Below, in pieces: positions 28,517 to 36,490 of a DNA stretch of 53,365 bases (its first letter is position 1; the number at the start of each line of letters is the position of its first letter). A program made the position numbers and the translations under genes. The DNA lies in contig JARGDL010000005.1 of assembly GCA_029210465.1 (NCBI GenBank), positions 1-53,365 of the forward strand, written 5' to 3'. The stretch is from Stygiobacter electus. GTDB lineage: Bacteria > Bacteroidota > Ignavibacteria > Ignavibacteriales > Melioribacteraceae. Under the pieces are notes generated by a model. That model made no database searches. It was not told the DNA's origin and was given only the letters and a program-made list of their open reading frames with translations.

Positions 28517-29716
28517 TTATAAAGTCGCTATAATCATTAAGTAAAACCAAGTTGAATTATCTGTTCCTTTTTTCTCTTTAAAAATTTCACCGGGTGAAAA
28601 GAAAGATAATCCACTTTCAATTGCTATTTCTTTTGAATAATTGTAGTTAAATAAAAAATCAACTTCATTACCAAATGATTTTGTAACACCACCTTTTTTC
28701 AGAATGTATTCTTTATCTGAATTAAAAAAATGTAAATAAAGACTTGCTTTTAAATCTGATTTTAAATTTAATCCAGCTTTAAAGTATAAATCATTTAATC
28801 CAAGATTATAAGTATCAATTGGTATATTTGTAAAGTAATCCATAAATCCATAGAATTTATGATTTGTACCATAAATAGTATTAAATACATTATATTCATT
28901 ATCAGCAACATTATCCCCACTTAAATAATCAATGCCAATTCCAATAAAAGGTTTTAATGGTAAATTAAAATTATAACTAACATTTCCAGCCAGCAAATAA
29001 GCAGAAATATCATATTCTTTTGCGGATTTCATTTTTCCAAATTGGTAATAAATTTCTTCTTCATGTGTTAAATTTCCTAAGTTACCTTTAATATATGTTC
29101 CAGTTGTAAAACGATTTAGGTTTGTTGATGGTATCATTCTCTGCCAAATAATTATTGGTTGAATTTGGTAGTTTGAAAATAATTTCAAATCAAAAAAAGC
29201 ACCAAACATATTTTGATCAGATGTATCTCCAACAAGATTTTTCTCAAATTCTTTAATTGCAAAAAAATCAATTTTAAATTTTTCATTATTTAATGATAGA
29301 AGGGCACCATCAAAACTTCTTGCAGTGTTTCCCCAATTTGAGTTTCCAATTAATCTATGATTATTATACACTAACTCAAATCTACCAACTTTAAAATCAA
29401 TTGGTAACGAAAAAATTTTATCTAGTTTAATGTAAGCTTCGTGCAAATCAACATTTTTCATGTTAGCTATTGTACTAGTTTCTTCACCAAAAGCTCTTGT
29501 ATCTTGAATTTCTACATATCCAGAAACATTATTTGAGGGAGTAAACATTGCCCCCAACCTTGTTCTTAATAATGTAAATGTTGTTGATTGATTACTAGAA
29601 TTAAAATCTTTGTTATCAATTTCAAAACGTGGTCGAAATTGAGCACTAAATTTTACTGTTTGTTGAGCAAATGCCATTGAATTAATAATCAAAACAATAA
29701 ATAGAATCTTTTTCAT
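28517..29716 (-). CDS. outer-membrane porin (alginate-export-like) of nrf operon
   Basis: This 399-residue protein has a signal peptide (MKKILFIVLIINSMAFAQ) and a pattern of beta strands with the start QTVKFSAQFRPRFEIDNKDF and DLHEAYIKLDKIFSLPIDFKVGRFELVYNNHRLIG. That is characteristic of alginate_exp-type barrels found beside respiratory genes in this bacterial group. It is the last gene of the NapH-like/nrfH/nrfA operon, starting 18 bp after nrfA. It may let nitrite or other anions into the periplasm; this role is inferred from context only. Length and fold fit a barrel of about 16-18 strands. Confidence 0.8.
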   Translation of the reverse strand: MKKILFIVLIINSMAFAQQTVKFSAQFRPRFEIDNKDFNSSNQSTTFTLLRTRLGAMFTPSNNVSGYVEIQDTRAFGEETSTIANMKNVDLHEAYIKLDKIFSLPIDFKVGRFELVYNNHRLIGNSNWGNTARSFDGALLSLNNEKFKIDFFAIKEFEKNLVGDTSDQNMFGAFFDLKLFSNYQIQPIIIWQRMIPSTNLNRFTTGTYIKGNLGNLTHEEEIYYQFGKMKSAKEYDISAYLLAGNVSYNFNLPLKPFIGIGIDYLSGDNVADNEYNVFNTIYGTNHKFYGFMDYFTNIPIDTYNLGLNDLYFKAGLNLKSDLKASLYLHFFNSDKEYILKKGGVTKSFGNEVDFLFNYNYSKEIAIESGLSFFSPGEIFKEKKGTDNSTWFYLMIIATL

Positions 29717-29733
29717 TTATAATTCTCCATTAA

Positions 29734-31218
29734 TTAGTATTTTTTCAAAAATCCTTGTCTTTGTTCTGCTTTTTTATCCCATTCTAATGCAGTTGTTTTT
29801 AAAAATTCCTTTTTATCGGCAATTAATTCATCCATTTTTAATCCAATTAATTTTTGAGCTTTTTCTTTAGTGCTATAATCGGGTAAAGCAACAGGATATT
29901 TAACATTATGTTTAACTAATACTAAAGCTATTTCTTTTCTTGCTTGTTCTGCTTTTTGTATTGAATTGCCCAAAACTCTCAAAGCTTCAACAGGTGCATG
30001 AAAGCCAACACCATTTGCAGCCGCAACCCAGTCCCATCTCCATTGAGCTTGTCGTATTAATTTCAAAGCAGGTTTCATTTCTTCTTCTGTTGCTTTATTA
30101 TCCCAAGCTATTTTAGCTTCAAGATGAGTGGCTGCTAATGTTTTTTCTGCTTCTCTTAAAAGTTCTTTTACTTTGTCTTGTCTTTCATAAACATTTTGAA
30201 TTAATTTTTCTTTCTTTTCACGATGACAAACCATGCAACTATTTTCAATATTATTTAATGGGCTTTGAATATGATGATCCGTAAATTTTACTCCACCTTC
30301 AGTTTTATAAGGCATATGGCAATCGGCACATGAAACTCCTCGATCTGCATGAACCCCCATTGAATATAATTCAAAATCAGGATGTTGTGCTTTTAACATT
30401 GGCGCTTTACTTAAAGCATGTTCCCAATCTTTAAAATTAGATTCATCATAATATTCTTCCATTTTCTCAACGGTCATGCCTTTATCCCAAGGAAAAGTTA
30501 AATATTTACCATCTCCTTTGAAATAATATTCAACATGGCATTGTGCACAAACAAGAGATCTCATTTCATTGTGAGTTGCATCCTTTATATCTTTCCCTTG
30601 TCTTTTGAAAGCTTCCATCAAAGCTGGTCTTGTTATTCTTAAATTCATTGTTTTGGGATCATGACAATCCTGGCAACCAATTGGATTTACAATTTCATGA
30701 CCAAGATCTTTCCACTTTGCTTTATAAAAATTTTCAACTCCCATTTTATTCATCATTCTTGGTACATCGGGTGATTTACAACTCCAACACGTTGCTGGTT
30801 GTGGACTAACTTTATTTCCACCTGTTCTTAAAGTATTTCTAATATCAACTATAGAATATGAATGACCACGCGGTGCTTTATAATCCTTTGAAAAAGCATA
30901 ACCAGCCCACATTATAATTAATTCAGGTGAACTTTGAAGATAATCCCTTGTAGCAGAACCAGCGTATTTGCTTGCAAATGTTGTGTCTGCCATTTTCAAA
31001 TAGCTTTCATACTCACGCGGATAATTTTCTCCCCAAACTTCATTTCTTGGTTCCCAGTCGTTAATTGGTTTTACCATTTGCAAAGTAAAAGATTCATTTC
31101 TTCTCTCAACAATTGAAGATGCAAATAATCCAAGTAGAAAAACTATGATTACGGTTGAAAAAAATAACACCCAGCTTAACCATGGTTTTTCTTTAATTAG
31201 TTCTTGAATTGGTCTCAT
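29734..31218 (-). CDS. nrfA: cytochrome c nitrite reductase NrfA
   Basis: NrfA reduces nitrite to ammonia in the periplasm with six electrons. The sequence has the diagnostic five hemes: catalytic heme CWSCK (Cys144, Cys147, Lys148) plus CQDCH (182-186), CAQCH (224-228), CADCH (297-301) and CMVCH (328-332). The Lys ligand on the catalytic heme is the hallmark of canonical NrfA. An N-terminal membrane segment (residues 14-34) replaces a cleavable signal, so it may stay membrane-anchored. Catalytic His and Tyr/Arg surroundings (GVHADRGVSC, TDHHIQSP) are present. It sits 14 bp after nrfH. Confidence 0.97.
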   Translation of the reverse strand: MRPIQELIKEKPWLSWVLFFSTVIIVFLLGLFASSIVERRNESFTLQMVKPINDWEPRNEVWGENYPREYESYLKMADTTFASKYAGSATRDYLQSSPELIIMWAGYAFSKDYKAPRGHSYSIVDIRNTLRTGGNKVSPQPATCWSCKSPDVPRMMNKMGVENFYKAKWKDLGHEIVNPIGCQDCHDPKTMNLRITRPALMEAFKRQGKDIKDATHNEMRSLVCAQCHVEYYFKGDGKYLTFPWDKGMTVEKMEEYYDESNFKDWEHALSKAPMLKAQHPDFELYSMGVHADRGVSCADCHMPYKTEGGVKFTDHHIQSPLNNIENSCMVCHREKKEKLIQNVYERQDKVKELLREAEKTLAATHLEAKIAWDNKATEEEMKPALKLIRQAQWRWDWVAAANGVGFHAPVEALRVLGNSIQKAEQARKEIALVLVKHNVKYPVALPDYSTKEKAQKLIGLKMDELIADKKEFLKTTALEWDKKAEQRQGFLKKY

Positions 31219-31232
31219 TTTTTTTCCTTTCT

Positions 31233-31817
31233 TTATTTTTCATTTGTAAAATTTTCTAACCATTTTGGTATTTCAATTTGATTTTGTGGAACACGTGCAT
31301 AGGGCGTAGATGATAAACTATGAACTCTGCCATGAGGTGTTTCACGATGACAATCCCAGCAATATTTTTCTGTTTGATCTTCTACACTTCGATTGTTAAT
31401 TGCACGTAAACTTATTGGATGAATTAAATTGGAATGACATCTTTTACAATTTTCTTGCACTGCTTTTTTTCCAGCTTCTTTAATCTGGATTACTTGTGGT
31501 TCCCATCGCATTGTAAAATATGTTGCATGTCGTAATCCATCATTAGCTTTAAACCAATATTTTTTGATGAAATTATCTTGCGGTACATGACAATCATTAC
31601 ATGTTGCAACCCTTCCATGACTTCCCCTTTCCCATGTCGCATATTGTGGATTCATTACATGACAATTTACACAAGTTTTGGGGTCATCAGATAAGTATGA
31701 CACAGCATTTGAAATATACAAAACATAAAAACCAAGTCCGAAGAAAATTCCTAAAACAACTATAACTGGAATTTTCCAATCGTCTGGTGGAATTAATTTC
31801 TTAAAAATGTTTTTCAT
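31233..31817 (-). CDS. nrfH: NrfH, tetraheme quinol dehydrogenase
   Basis: NrfH anchors NrfA and passes quinol electrons to it. The 194-residue protein has one membrane helix (about residues 15-35) and four CxxCH sites: Cys49-Cys52-His53, Cys73-Cys76-His77, Cys124-Cys127-His128 and Cys153-Cys156-His157. The CVNCHVM sequence gives the Met ligand typical of the first heme in NapC/NrfH proteins. The order NapH-like gene, nrfH, nrfA is read on the minus strand. Its ATG overlaps the stop codon of the upstream ferredoxin gene by 4 bp. Confidence 0.96.
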   Translation of the reverse strand: MKNIFKKLIPPDDWKIPVIVVLGIFFGLGFYVLYISNAVSYLSDDPKTCVNCHVMNPQYATWERGSHGRVATCNDCHVPQDNFIKKYWFKANDGLRHATYFTMRWEPQVIQIKEAGKKAVQENCKRCHSNLIHPISLRAINNRSVEDQTEKYCWDCHRETPHGRVHSLSSTPYARVPQNQIEIPKWLENFTNEK

Positions 31818-32902
31818 TTTGCTTTTCTTTCCGATTCTTCATTTAATTTTTTTATGTCTTCGCTGCTCATTGGATGACCAATTGAATTTACATTTTTATT
31901 TAATTTAATGTAAACATCTTTTGGAACTTTATTTTGCCAATTACCGGTTATCATTCCCAATCCTGTAATTGCTAAAAAAATTATTACAACACCAAGAGCA
32001 ACTAATTTTTTGTTTATTTTTTTTTCAGAGGCAATATATTTTAGTTCCAACGTATTTTCAACAGGACAAGCATCAATGCAATTCATACAACTTGTGCATT
32101 CATCAGAATTAACAGTAATTACTTTATCAACTTTAATAAATGAAGGACAAGCTTTAGCACATAAACCACAATCAATACAAGTAGAAGTATTCCTTTTTAT
32201 TCTTGTTGGACTTAAAAAACCTAATAAACCAAGAAAAGCTCCATAAGGACAAAGATAACGACACCAAAAATTTCTATAAATTATCGAAAGTAAAAATAGA
32301 ACTCCAATTACAATAAATGCTGTTTGAGAAATATTGGCAAAGAAATAATACATCTTAACATCTGACATAATATTATAATCTCCACCAAGAAAATATGCTA
32401 AGGCAATTTCACTCATAGAAAAAATTGAAAAGGTAAAGAATGCAAGCAATAAATATTTTAAAGAACGTAAAAAGTAATCTAAATACTTCCAGATTTTTAT
32501 TCTTCTTTTAAAAATTTTCCTTGTAATTTTATCTCCAAAATCACCAACAAGTTCAGATAAAAATCCAATCGGACAAAGCCAACTGCAAAAAGATTTTCTA
32601 AAAACTAATGACATTCCTACAATTGCTATAAAAATAAAAAATCCTGCTGGGTGAACAGGATGAATTATTCCCGATTGTAAAAAATAATACAAACTCATTA
32701 ATGAGCTAATAGGTAAAAATCCTTCAACTCCAGGAGGACGATAACCAGAACCAGCAGTACCATTTGTTTCAAGAAATTTTATGAATTGACTAAATTCGAT
32801 TCCTATCCAAATACAAAGCAAAGCAAATAAAGTTTGCACTATAAATCGAATTAATTGAATTGATTTTTCTTTATTTCGAATAAATTTTTCTTTCTTTTCC
32901 AT
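31814..32902 (-). CDS. NapH/NosR-type membrane 4Fe-4S protein
   Basis: This 362-residue protein has five to six membrane helices and two CxxxCP motifs (CSWLCPIG near 113, CRYLCPYG near 213). Two classical [4Fe-4S] ferredoxin motifs follow at about 238-285 (CIDCGLCAKACP and CTSCMNCIDACP). This is the NapH/NosR/CcoG-like architecture, which moves electrons from quinol to periplasmic reductases. It is the first gene of the nrf operon and overlaps nrfH by 4 bp, so it probably serves as an extra electron-transfer route or maturation factor for NrfHA. The substrate side is inferred from position. A 20-bp dyad lies 23 bp before its start. Confidence 0.88.
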   Translation of the reverse strand: MEKKEKFIRNKEKSIQLIRFIVQTLFALLCIWIGIEFSQFIKFLETNGTAGSGYRPPGVEGFLPISSLMSLYYFLQSGIIHPVHPAGFFIFIAIVGMSLVFRKSFCSWLCPIGFLSELVGDFGDKITRKIFKRRIKIWKYLDYFLRSLKYLLLAFFTFSIFSMSEIALAYFLGGDYNIMSDVKMYYFFANISQTAFIVIGVLFLLSIIYRNFWCRYLCPYGAFLGLLGFLSPTRIKRNTSTCIDCGLCAKACPSFIKVDKVITVNSDECTSCMNCIDACPVENTLELKYIASEKKINKKLVALGVVIIFLAITGLGMITGNWQNKVPKDVYIKLNKNVNSIGHPMSSEDIKKLNEESERKAK

Positions 32903-32925
32903 TTAGTTTTCTTTAAATATGTATT

Positions 32926-32945
32926 ATCAGAAAAATATTTCTGAT
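32926..32945. promoter_or_regulatory. candidate operator of nrf operon
   Basis: The perfect dyad ATCAGAAA-AATA-TTTCTGAT ends 23 bp before the first start codon of the nrf operon. A close relative of it (16 of 20 bases identical) is at 33041-33060 before the divergent operon. Confidence 0.55.
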
Positions 32946-33040
32946 TAAAAATTAATAAAGTCTCACCTTTTGGTCAAGATTAACGTAAAAATATTTTTCC
33001 TGCGAATTTTTGCAAAAAATAATAACTATTCGTAAATTAA

Positions 33041-33060
33041 ATCAGAAATAATTTTCTTAT
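33041..33060. promoter_or_regulatory. candidate operator of DUF438 operon
   Basis: ATCAGAAATAATTTTCTTAT is an imperfect dyad (one mismatch near the end) matching the 32926-32945 site at 16 of 20 positions. It ends 22 bp before the DUF438 start codon. The placement next to a start codon suits a repressor. Confidence 0.5.
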
Positions 33061-33082
33061 TATATTTATAAAGGATAAAAAA

Positions 33083-34315
33083 ATGAGTGAGTTAATAAAT
33101 AATAGCAGAATTAGGGTTGATGAATTAAAAAAACTAATTCTCGATTTGCACAAAGGAGAAAGTGTTGAATCGACAAAAGAAAAACTAAAAGAAAAAATGG
33201 CAAGTGTGCCTTATGGCGAAGTTGTTCAAGCTGAAGAGGAATTAATTGCAGAAGGTTTAGAGCGAGATGAAGTTTTGAAGTTTTGCGATTTACATTCCGA
33301 AGCCTTAAAAGGAAGTATCGATACTTCTCATTCAAAAAAAATTCCTGAAGGGCATCCGATTGACATTTTCATTAAAGAAAACAGAGAACTTGAAAAGGTT
33401 ATTGATAAAATTAAACACATTGTTTTTGAAGCTACATTTCGAAAAGCAGATGAATTAGCTGATGATTTACTTTTAAAAATTAGAAGCGAATTTAATCTGC
33501 TAATGGATATTGAAAAACATTATTTGAGAAAAGAAAATCTATTGTTTCCCTTTCTTGAAAAATACAATATTACTGGTCCGCCGATGGTAATGTGGGGCAA
33601 GCACGATGAAACACGTTCTTTCTTAAAATCATGTTTTGCTCTTTTTGATGAGGCAAAAAATGTTGATATTCAAAGTTTCAACGACATGATCGAAATGTTG
33701 ATTAATCCAACTTTGAAATCAATTGAAGAAATGATTTACAAAGAAGAACAAATTTTATTTCCAATGTGCATGGATACTTTAACAGAAATTGATTGGTATG
33801 AAATTTTAAATCAAAGTGAAGAAATTGGTTATTGTATTTATTATCCCGAGAAAAAATGGAAACCTGAATTTGCAAAAGGTGAAGAGCAAATTGTTGAATC
33901 AAGTGATAGAATAAAATTTGAAACTGGTTCGTTTACTCGAGAAGAATTAGAGTCAGTTTTAAATACTTTGCCAGTCGACATTACATTTGTTGACAAAAAT
34001 GATAAAGTAAAATATTTCTCAAATGGAAAACAAAGAATTTTTGCTCGTCCAAAAGCAGTTTTAGGCAGACAAGTCCAATTTTGTCATCCACCTTCAAGTG
34101 TTCATATTGTAAATCAAATAGTCGATGATTTTAAAAGTGGAAGACAAGATTCTGCAAAATTCTGGATTAATTTTCATGGTAAATTTACACACATTGCTTA
34201 TTACGCTGTAAGAAATGAAAAAGGAGAATATTTAGGAACTCTCGAAGTCTCTCAAGAACTTGACGAGTATAGAAATTTAACAGGTGAAAGGAGAATTTTA
34301 CAATATGATAAATAA
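33083..34315 (+). CDS. DUF438/hemerythrin/PAS protein, likely NO-stress related
   Basis: This 410-residue protein has three parts. A DUF438 domain (about 10-75) contains VPYGEVVQAEEELIAEGL. A hemerythrin-like HHE domain (about 90-235) has the metal-binding histidines/glutamates in HPIDIFIKENREL, IEKHYLRKENLLFPF, WGKHDETRSF and YKEEQILFPMCM. A PAS domain (about 290-405) has VDKNDKVKYFSNG ... HGKFTHIAYYAVRNEKGEYLGTLEVSQEL. Proteins of this architecture belong to nitric-oxide and anaerobic stress regulons and are thought to sense or handle O2/NO. It is the first gene of the operon divergent from nrf and overlaps the next gene by 11 bp. A sensing role is inferred. Confidence 0.9.
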   Translation: MSELINNSRIRVDELKKLILDLHKGESVESTKEKLKEKMASVPYGEVVQAEEELIAEGLERDEVLKFCDLHSEALKGSIDTSHSKKIPEGHPIDIFIKENRELEKVIDKIKHIVFEATFRKADELADDLLLKIRSEFNLLMDIEKHYLRKENLLFPFLEKYNITGPPMVMWGKHDETRSFLKSCFALFDEAKNVDIQSFNDMIEMLINPTLKSIEEMIYKEEQILFPMCMDTLTEIDWYEILNQSEEIGYCIYYPEKKWKPEFAKGEEQIVESSDRIKFETGSFTREELESVLNTLPVDITFVDKNDKVKYFSNGKQRIFARPKAVLGRQVQFCHPPSSVHIVNQIVDDFKSGRQDSAKFWINFHGKFTHIAYYAVRNEKGEYLGTLEVSQELDEYRNLTGERRILQYDK

Positions 34316-34823
34316 ATTAGACATAACACCACAAACTTTGATTGGAGATTTACTTGAAAATTATCCTGAGCTTGAAAATAAATTAATTGAAATAGCTCCT
34401 GTGTTTTCAAAATTAAAAAATCCAATTTTAAGAAGAACTATTGCAAAAGTTACAACATTAAAACAAGCATCTGTGATTGGCAGTGTTTCTGTTGCAGAGT
34501 TGATAAACAAATTGCGAAAAGAAGTAAATCAAAATGAAATTAATATTGAATCGGAATCAAAAATGAATATAGAAAAACCAAGCTGGATAAAAAAAGAAAA
34601 CATCAAATTTGAATATGATGCAACATTGGATTTAGAAAATGGTATTCATCCTGCAGGAAAAGTTACAAAAGAAATTCTTCAATTGAACGATGATGATATT
34701 TATCTTCTAATTACCCCATTTATACCAGCTCCATTAATAAAAATAGTTGAAGAAAATGGATTTACTGTTTTTACAGAAAAACAAAGCGATACTTCTATTT
34801 ATAATTATATTAAGAAAAAATGA
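34305..34823 (+). CDS. DUF1858 plus DUF2249 protein
   Basis: The 172-residue product has an N-terminal DUF1858 domain (ITPQTLIGDLLENYPELENKLIEIAPVFSKLKNPILRRTIAKVTTL, about 5-70). The C-terminal DUF2249-like domain (about 105-170) has HPAGKVTKEILQLNDDDIYLLITPFIPAPLIKIVEENG, a SirA/TusA-like fold. Both domains recur beside hemerythrin/DUF438 proteins in NO-stress loci. The start chosen is the ATG at 34305, preceded by AAAGGAGA; an upstream ATG at 34284 is not supported by spacing. It overlaps DUF438 upstream and the methyltransferase downstream, so all three are coupled. No catalytic Cys is seen, unlike TusA. Confidence 0.85.
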   Translation: MINKLDITPQTLIGDLLENYPELENKLIEIAPVFSKLKNPILRRTIAKVTTLKQASVIGSVSVAELINKLRKEVNQNEINIESESKMNIEKPSWIKKENIKFEYDATLDLENGIHPAGKVTKEILQLNDDDIYLLITPFIPAPLIKIVEENGFTVFTEKQSDTSIYNYIKKK

Positions 34824-35575
34824 GTGGTCTATTAGAAAATAAAAAGTTTTATGATGAAGCTTCCTCTTTTTATGATGAAATGATTGAGTTTGAGAAAAAT
34901 TTAGAAAAAAGAAAAACTTCATTAAAAAACATTATTATGAAAACTGGTTTCGTAGCCGATTTAGGCTGCGGAACCGGTTTAGATTCCATTGCTCTTGCAT
35001 TAAATGGCAATACAGTTTTTGCCGTTGATGCATCATCAAAAATGATTGAAGCAGCAAAATTAAACGCTCAAAATTTTTCAGCTGATGTTACATTCTTAAA
35101 AAGCACAATACAAAACATTCCAGAACAATACAATTCTAAGTTTGATTTTGTGGTTTCTCTCGGAAATAGTTTGGCTAACATTGAAGGAAGCACAATTTAT
35201 TCTACTATTCAAAGAATTTATGATTTAATATGTAATAATGGTTATGCTTTAATTCATATTTTAAATTATCATTTAATTTTAGAAAAGCAGGAAAGAATAG
35301 TTTCAATTAAACAAGATAAAAATTTTTGGTATGTTCGTTTTTATGATTTTATTAACGGGCAAATTAATTTTAACATCTTGAAGTTTGACAAAGAAAATCC
35401 TTTTAACAAACAATTATTAACCACACAAATTTATGGTTACAAATTTGATTTGCTTGCAAAAGTATTTGAATCCGTCGGATTCAAGGAAGTTAAATTTTGG
35501 TCAGATTTAGAAAAAAATAAATTCAACGTAACATCATCAAAAGATTTATTTATATACGCAAGGAAATTAGAGTAG
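34820..35575 (+). CDS. class I SAM-dependent methyltransferase
   Basis: This 251-residue protein has the SAM-binding motif VADLGCGTGLDSIALALNG (near 47) and the acidic loop end FAVDASSKMIEAAKLNA. Motif II/III follow (FDFVVSLGNSLANIEG and NGYALIHILNYH). The substrate is unknown. Its ATG overlaps the stop codon of the DUF1858/DUF2249 gene as ATGA, so it belongs to the putative NO-stress operon, which is an unusual partner. Its stop codon overlaps the convergent Rrf2 gene by nine bases. No terminator is visible between them. Confidence 0.85.
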   Translation: MSGLLENKKFYDEASSFYDEMIEFEKNLEKRKTSLKNIIMKTGFVADLGCGTGLDSIALALNGNTVFAVDASSKMIEAAKLNAQNFSADVTFLKSTIQNIPEQYNSKFDFVVSLGNSLANIEGSTIYSTIQRIYDLICNNGYALIHILNYHLILEKQERIVSIKQDKNFWYVRFYDFINGQINFNILKFDKENPFNKQLLTTQIYGYKFDLLAKVFESVGFKEVKFWSDLEKNKFNVTSSKDLFIYARKLE

Positions 35576-35995
35576 TTTCAATTTATTTATAGTTTTGTCT
35601 TTTAAATCCTCAAGAGTTTCTTCGCTTAACATTCTATAAGCTTCATCTCTTAATTTACCCCATTTTTCATGAACGGGACAAGGGGTTTCGTGCGAACAAC
35701 CAGGAAATCCCAAAACACAAGTTTTGAATACCTCAAGACCATCAATTGCTTCAACAATATCAATTAATTTAATTTCAATTGGCTCTTTAGCTAAATAGAA
35801 ACCACCATTTTTACCTTTTCGAGACCCAACAATTCCACTCGCTGTTAACATTTGCAAAACTTTTGATACATATTCTTTAGGGACTTTTAATTCTTTTGAT
35901 ACCTCGAAAGCATTAAATAATCTTTTTTCTTTAGTTGATAAGAATAAAACTGCTTGTAAACCAAGTTCACAAGATTTTGAAAAAATTACTGTCAT
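35567..35995 (-). CDS. Rrf2-family Fe-S transcriptional regulator (NsrR/IscR-like)
   Basis: This 142-residue protein has the Rrf2 winged helix (FEVSKELKVPKEYVSKVLQMLTASGIVGSRKGKNGGFYLA). Three cysteines follow at 93, 100 and 106 (TCVLGFPGCSHETPCPVH), in the spacing used by IscR, NsrR and related members to hold an Fe-S cluster. NsrR senses NO directly. Beside nitrite reductase and DUF438 genes, an NO-sensing role is the natural reading, but IscR-like or RsrR-like functions are not excluded. It is convergent with the methyltransferase. A perfect dyad at 36044-36063 lies 48 bp upstream of its start. Confidence 0.88.
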   Translation of the reverse strand: MTVIFSKSCELGLQAVLFLSTKEKRLFNAFEVSKELKVPKEYVSKVLQMLTASGIVGSRKGKNGGFYLAKEPIEIKLIDIVEAIDGLEVFKTCVLGFPGCSHETPCPVHEKWGKLRDEAYRMLSEETLEDLKDKTINKLKLL

Positions 35996-36043
35996 TTTTT
36001 TCTCAATTTTTTGTTTCGCAAAATTAATAAAAGATTATAGTAA

Positions 36044-36063
36044 AGATTAAAATTTTTTAATCT
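36044..36063. promoter_or_regulatory. candidate autoregulatory operator upstream of Rrf2 gene
   Basis: AGATTAAAATTTTTTAATCT has 9-bp perfect arms around a 2-bp centre. It lies between the divergent Rrf2 gene and the Lys/Ala-rich peptide gene. The AGAT/ATCT ends recall published NsrR-type sites, but in AT-rich DNA chance dyads occur. Confidence 0.4.
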
Positions 36064-36144
36064 AATCTTAAGTTTATTTTAATGTAGAAAGAATAGATTT
36101 CGGTCGTCAATTAAATAATTAAATAACAAAAGGAGTTATAAAAA

Positions 36145-36423
36145 ATGAAAAAGTTAGTTGCATTATTCGTAGTAGTAGTTTTTTCAGCTAGTTTATTTGC
36201 ACAAGCTCAACCACAAAAGAAAAATGAGCCAGCAAAAGCTAAGACTGAAACTGTAAAACCTGCAGTTGAAAAGAAAGTTGCTGAAAAAAAAGCAGTAACT
36301 GAAAAAAAGGAAGCTGAAGTTAAAAAAGCAGAACCAACCGCTACAAAGAAAGCTGAAGCTACTGCAGCAAAAACTATGAAGAAACATGTAAAGAAAACTA
36401 AAAAAGCTGAAGAACCTAAATAA
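36145..36423 (+). CDS. small secreted Lys/Ala-rich protein
   Basis: This 92-residue protein has a signal peptide (MKKLVALFVVVVFSASLFAQ). The mature part is low complexity, almost all K, A, E, T, P and V, in imperfect heptad-like KKxE/KKAxA repeats. It has no Cys or aromatic residues and is strongly basic. It is exported, and could bind polyanions such as lipopolysaccharide, nucleic acid or peptidoglycan, or act as a periplasmic linker. That is inference; no family is recognised. It has AAAGGAG before the start and its own terminator, so it is monocistronic, just upstream of a two-component system. Confidence 0.8.
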   Translation: MKKLVALFVVVVFSASLFAQAQPQKKNEPAKAKTETVKPAVEKKVAEKKAVTEKKEAEVKKAEPTATKKAEATAAKTMKKHVKKTKKAEEPK

Positions 36424-36446
36424 TTTATAAATTATTTGGATTTTAG

Positions 36447-36477
36447 AAAGAGAGAGATTATTGCTCTCTCTTTTTTT
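36447..36477 (+). terminator. rho-independent terminator of small secreted protein
   Basis: A 10-bp stem (AAAGAGAGAG/CTCTCTCTTT) with a 7-nt loop is followed by a run of seven T. It separates the small secreted protein gene from the response regulator. Confidence 0.9.
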
Positions 36478-36490
36478 ATATATTTGATGT

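Noticed and set aside
32970..32983. FNR/CRP-like site TTGGTCAAGATTAA between the divergent nrf and DUF438 operons
   Set aside because: It resembles TTGAT-N4-ATCAA with two mismatches, but the half-sites are not symmetric, and in AT-rich DNA this is weak. The paired dyads on both sides are a better candidate.
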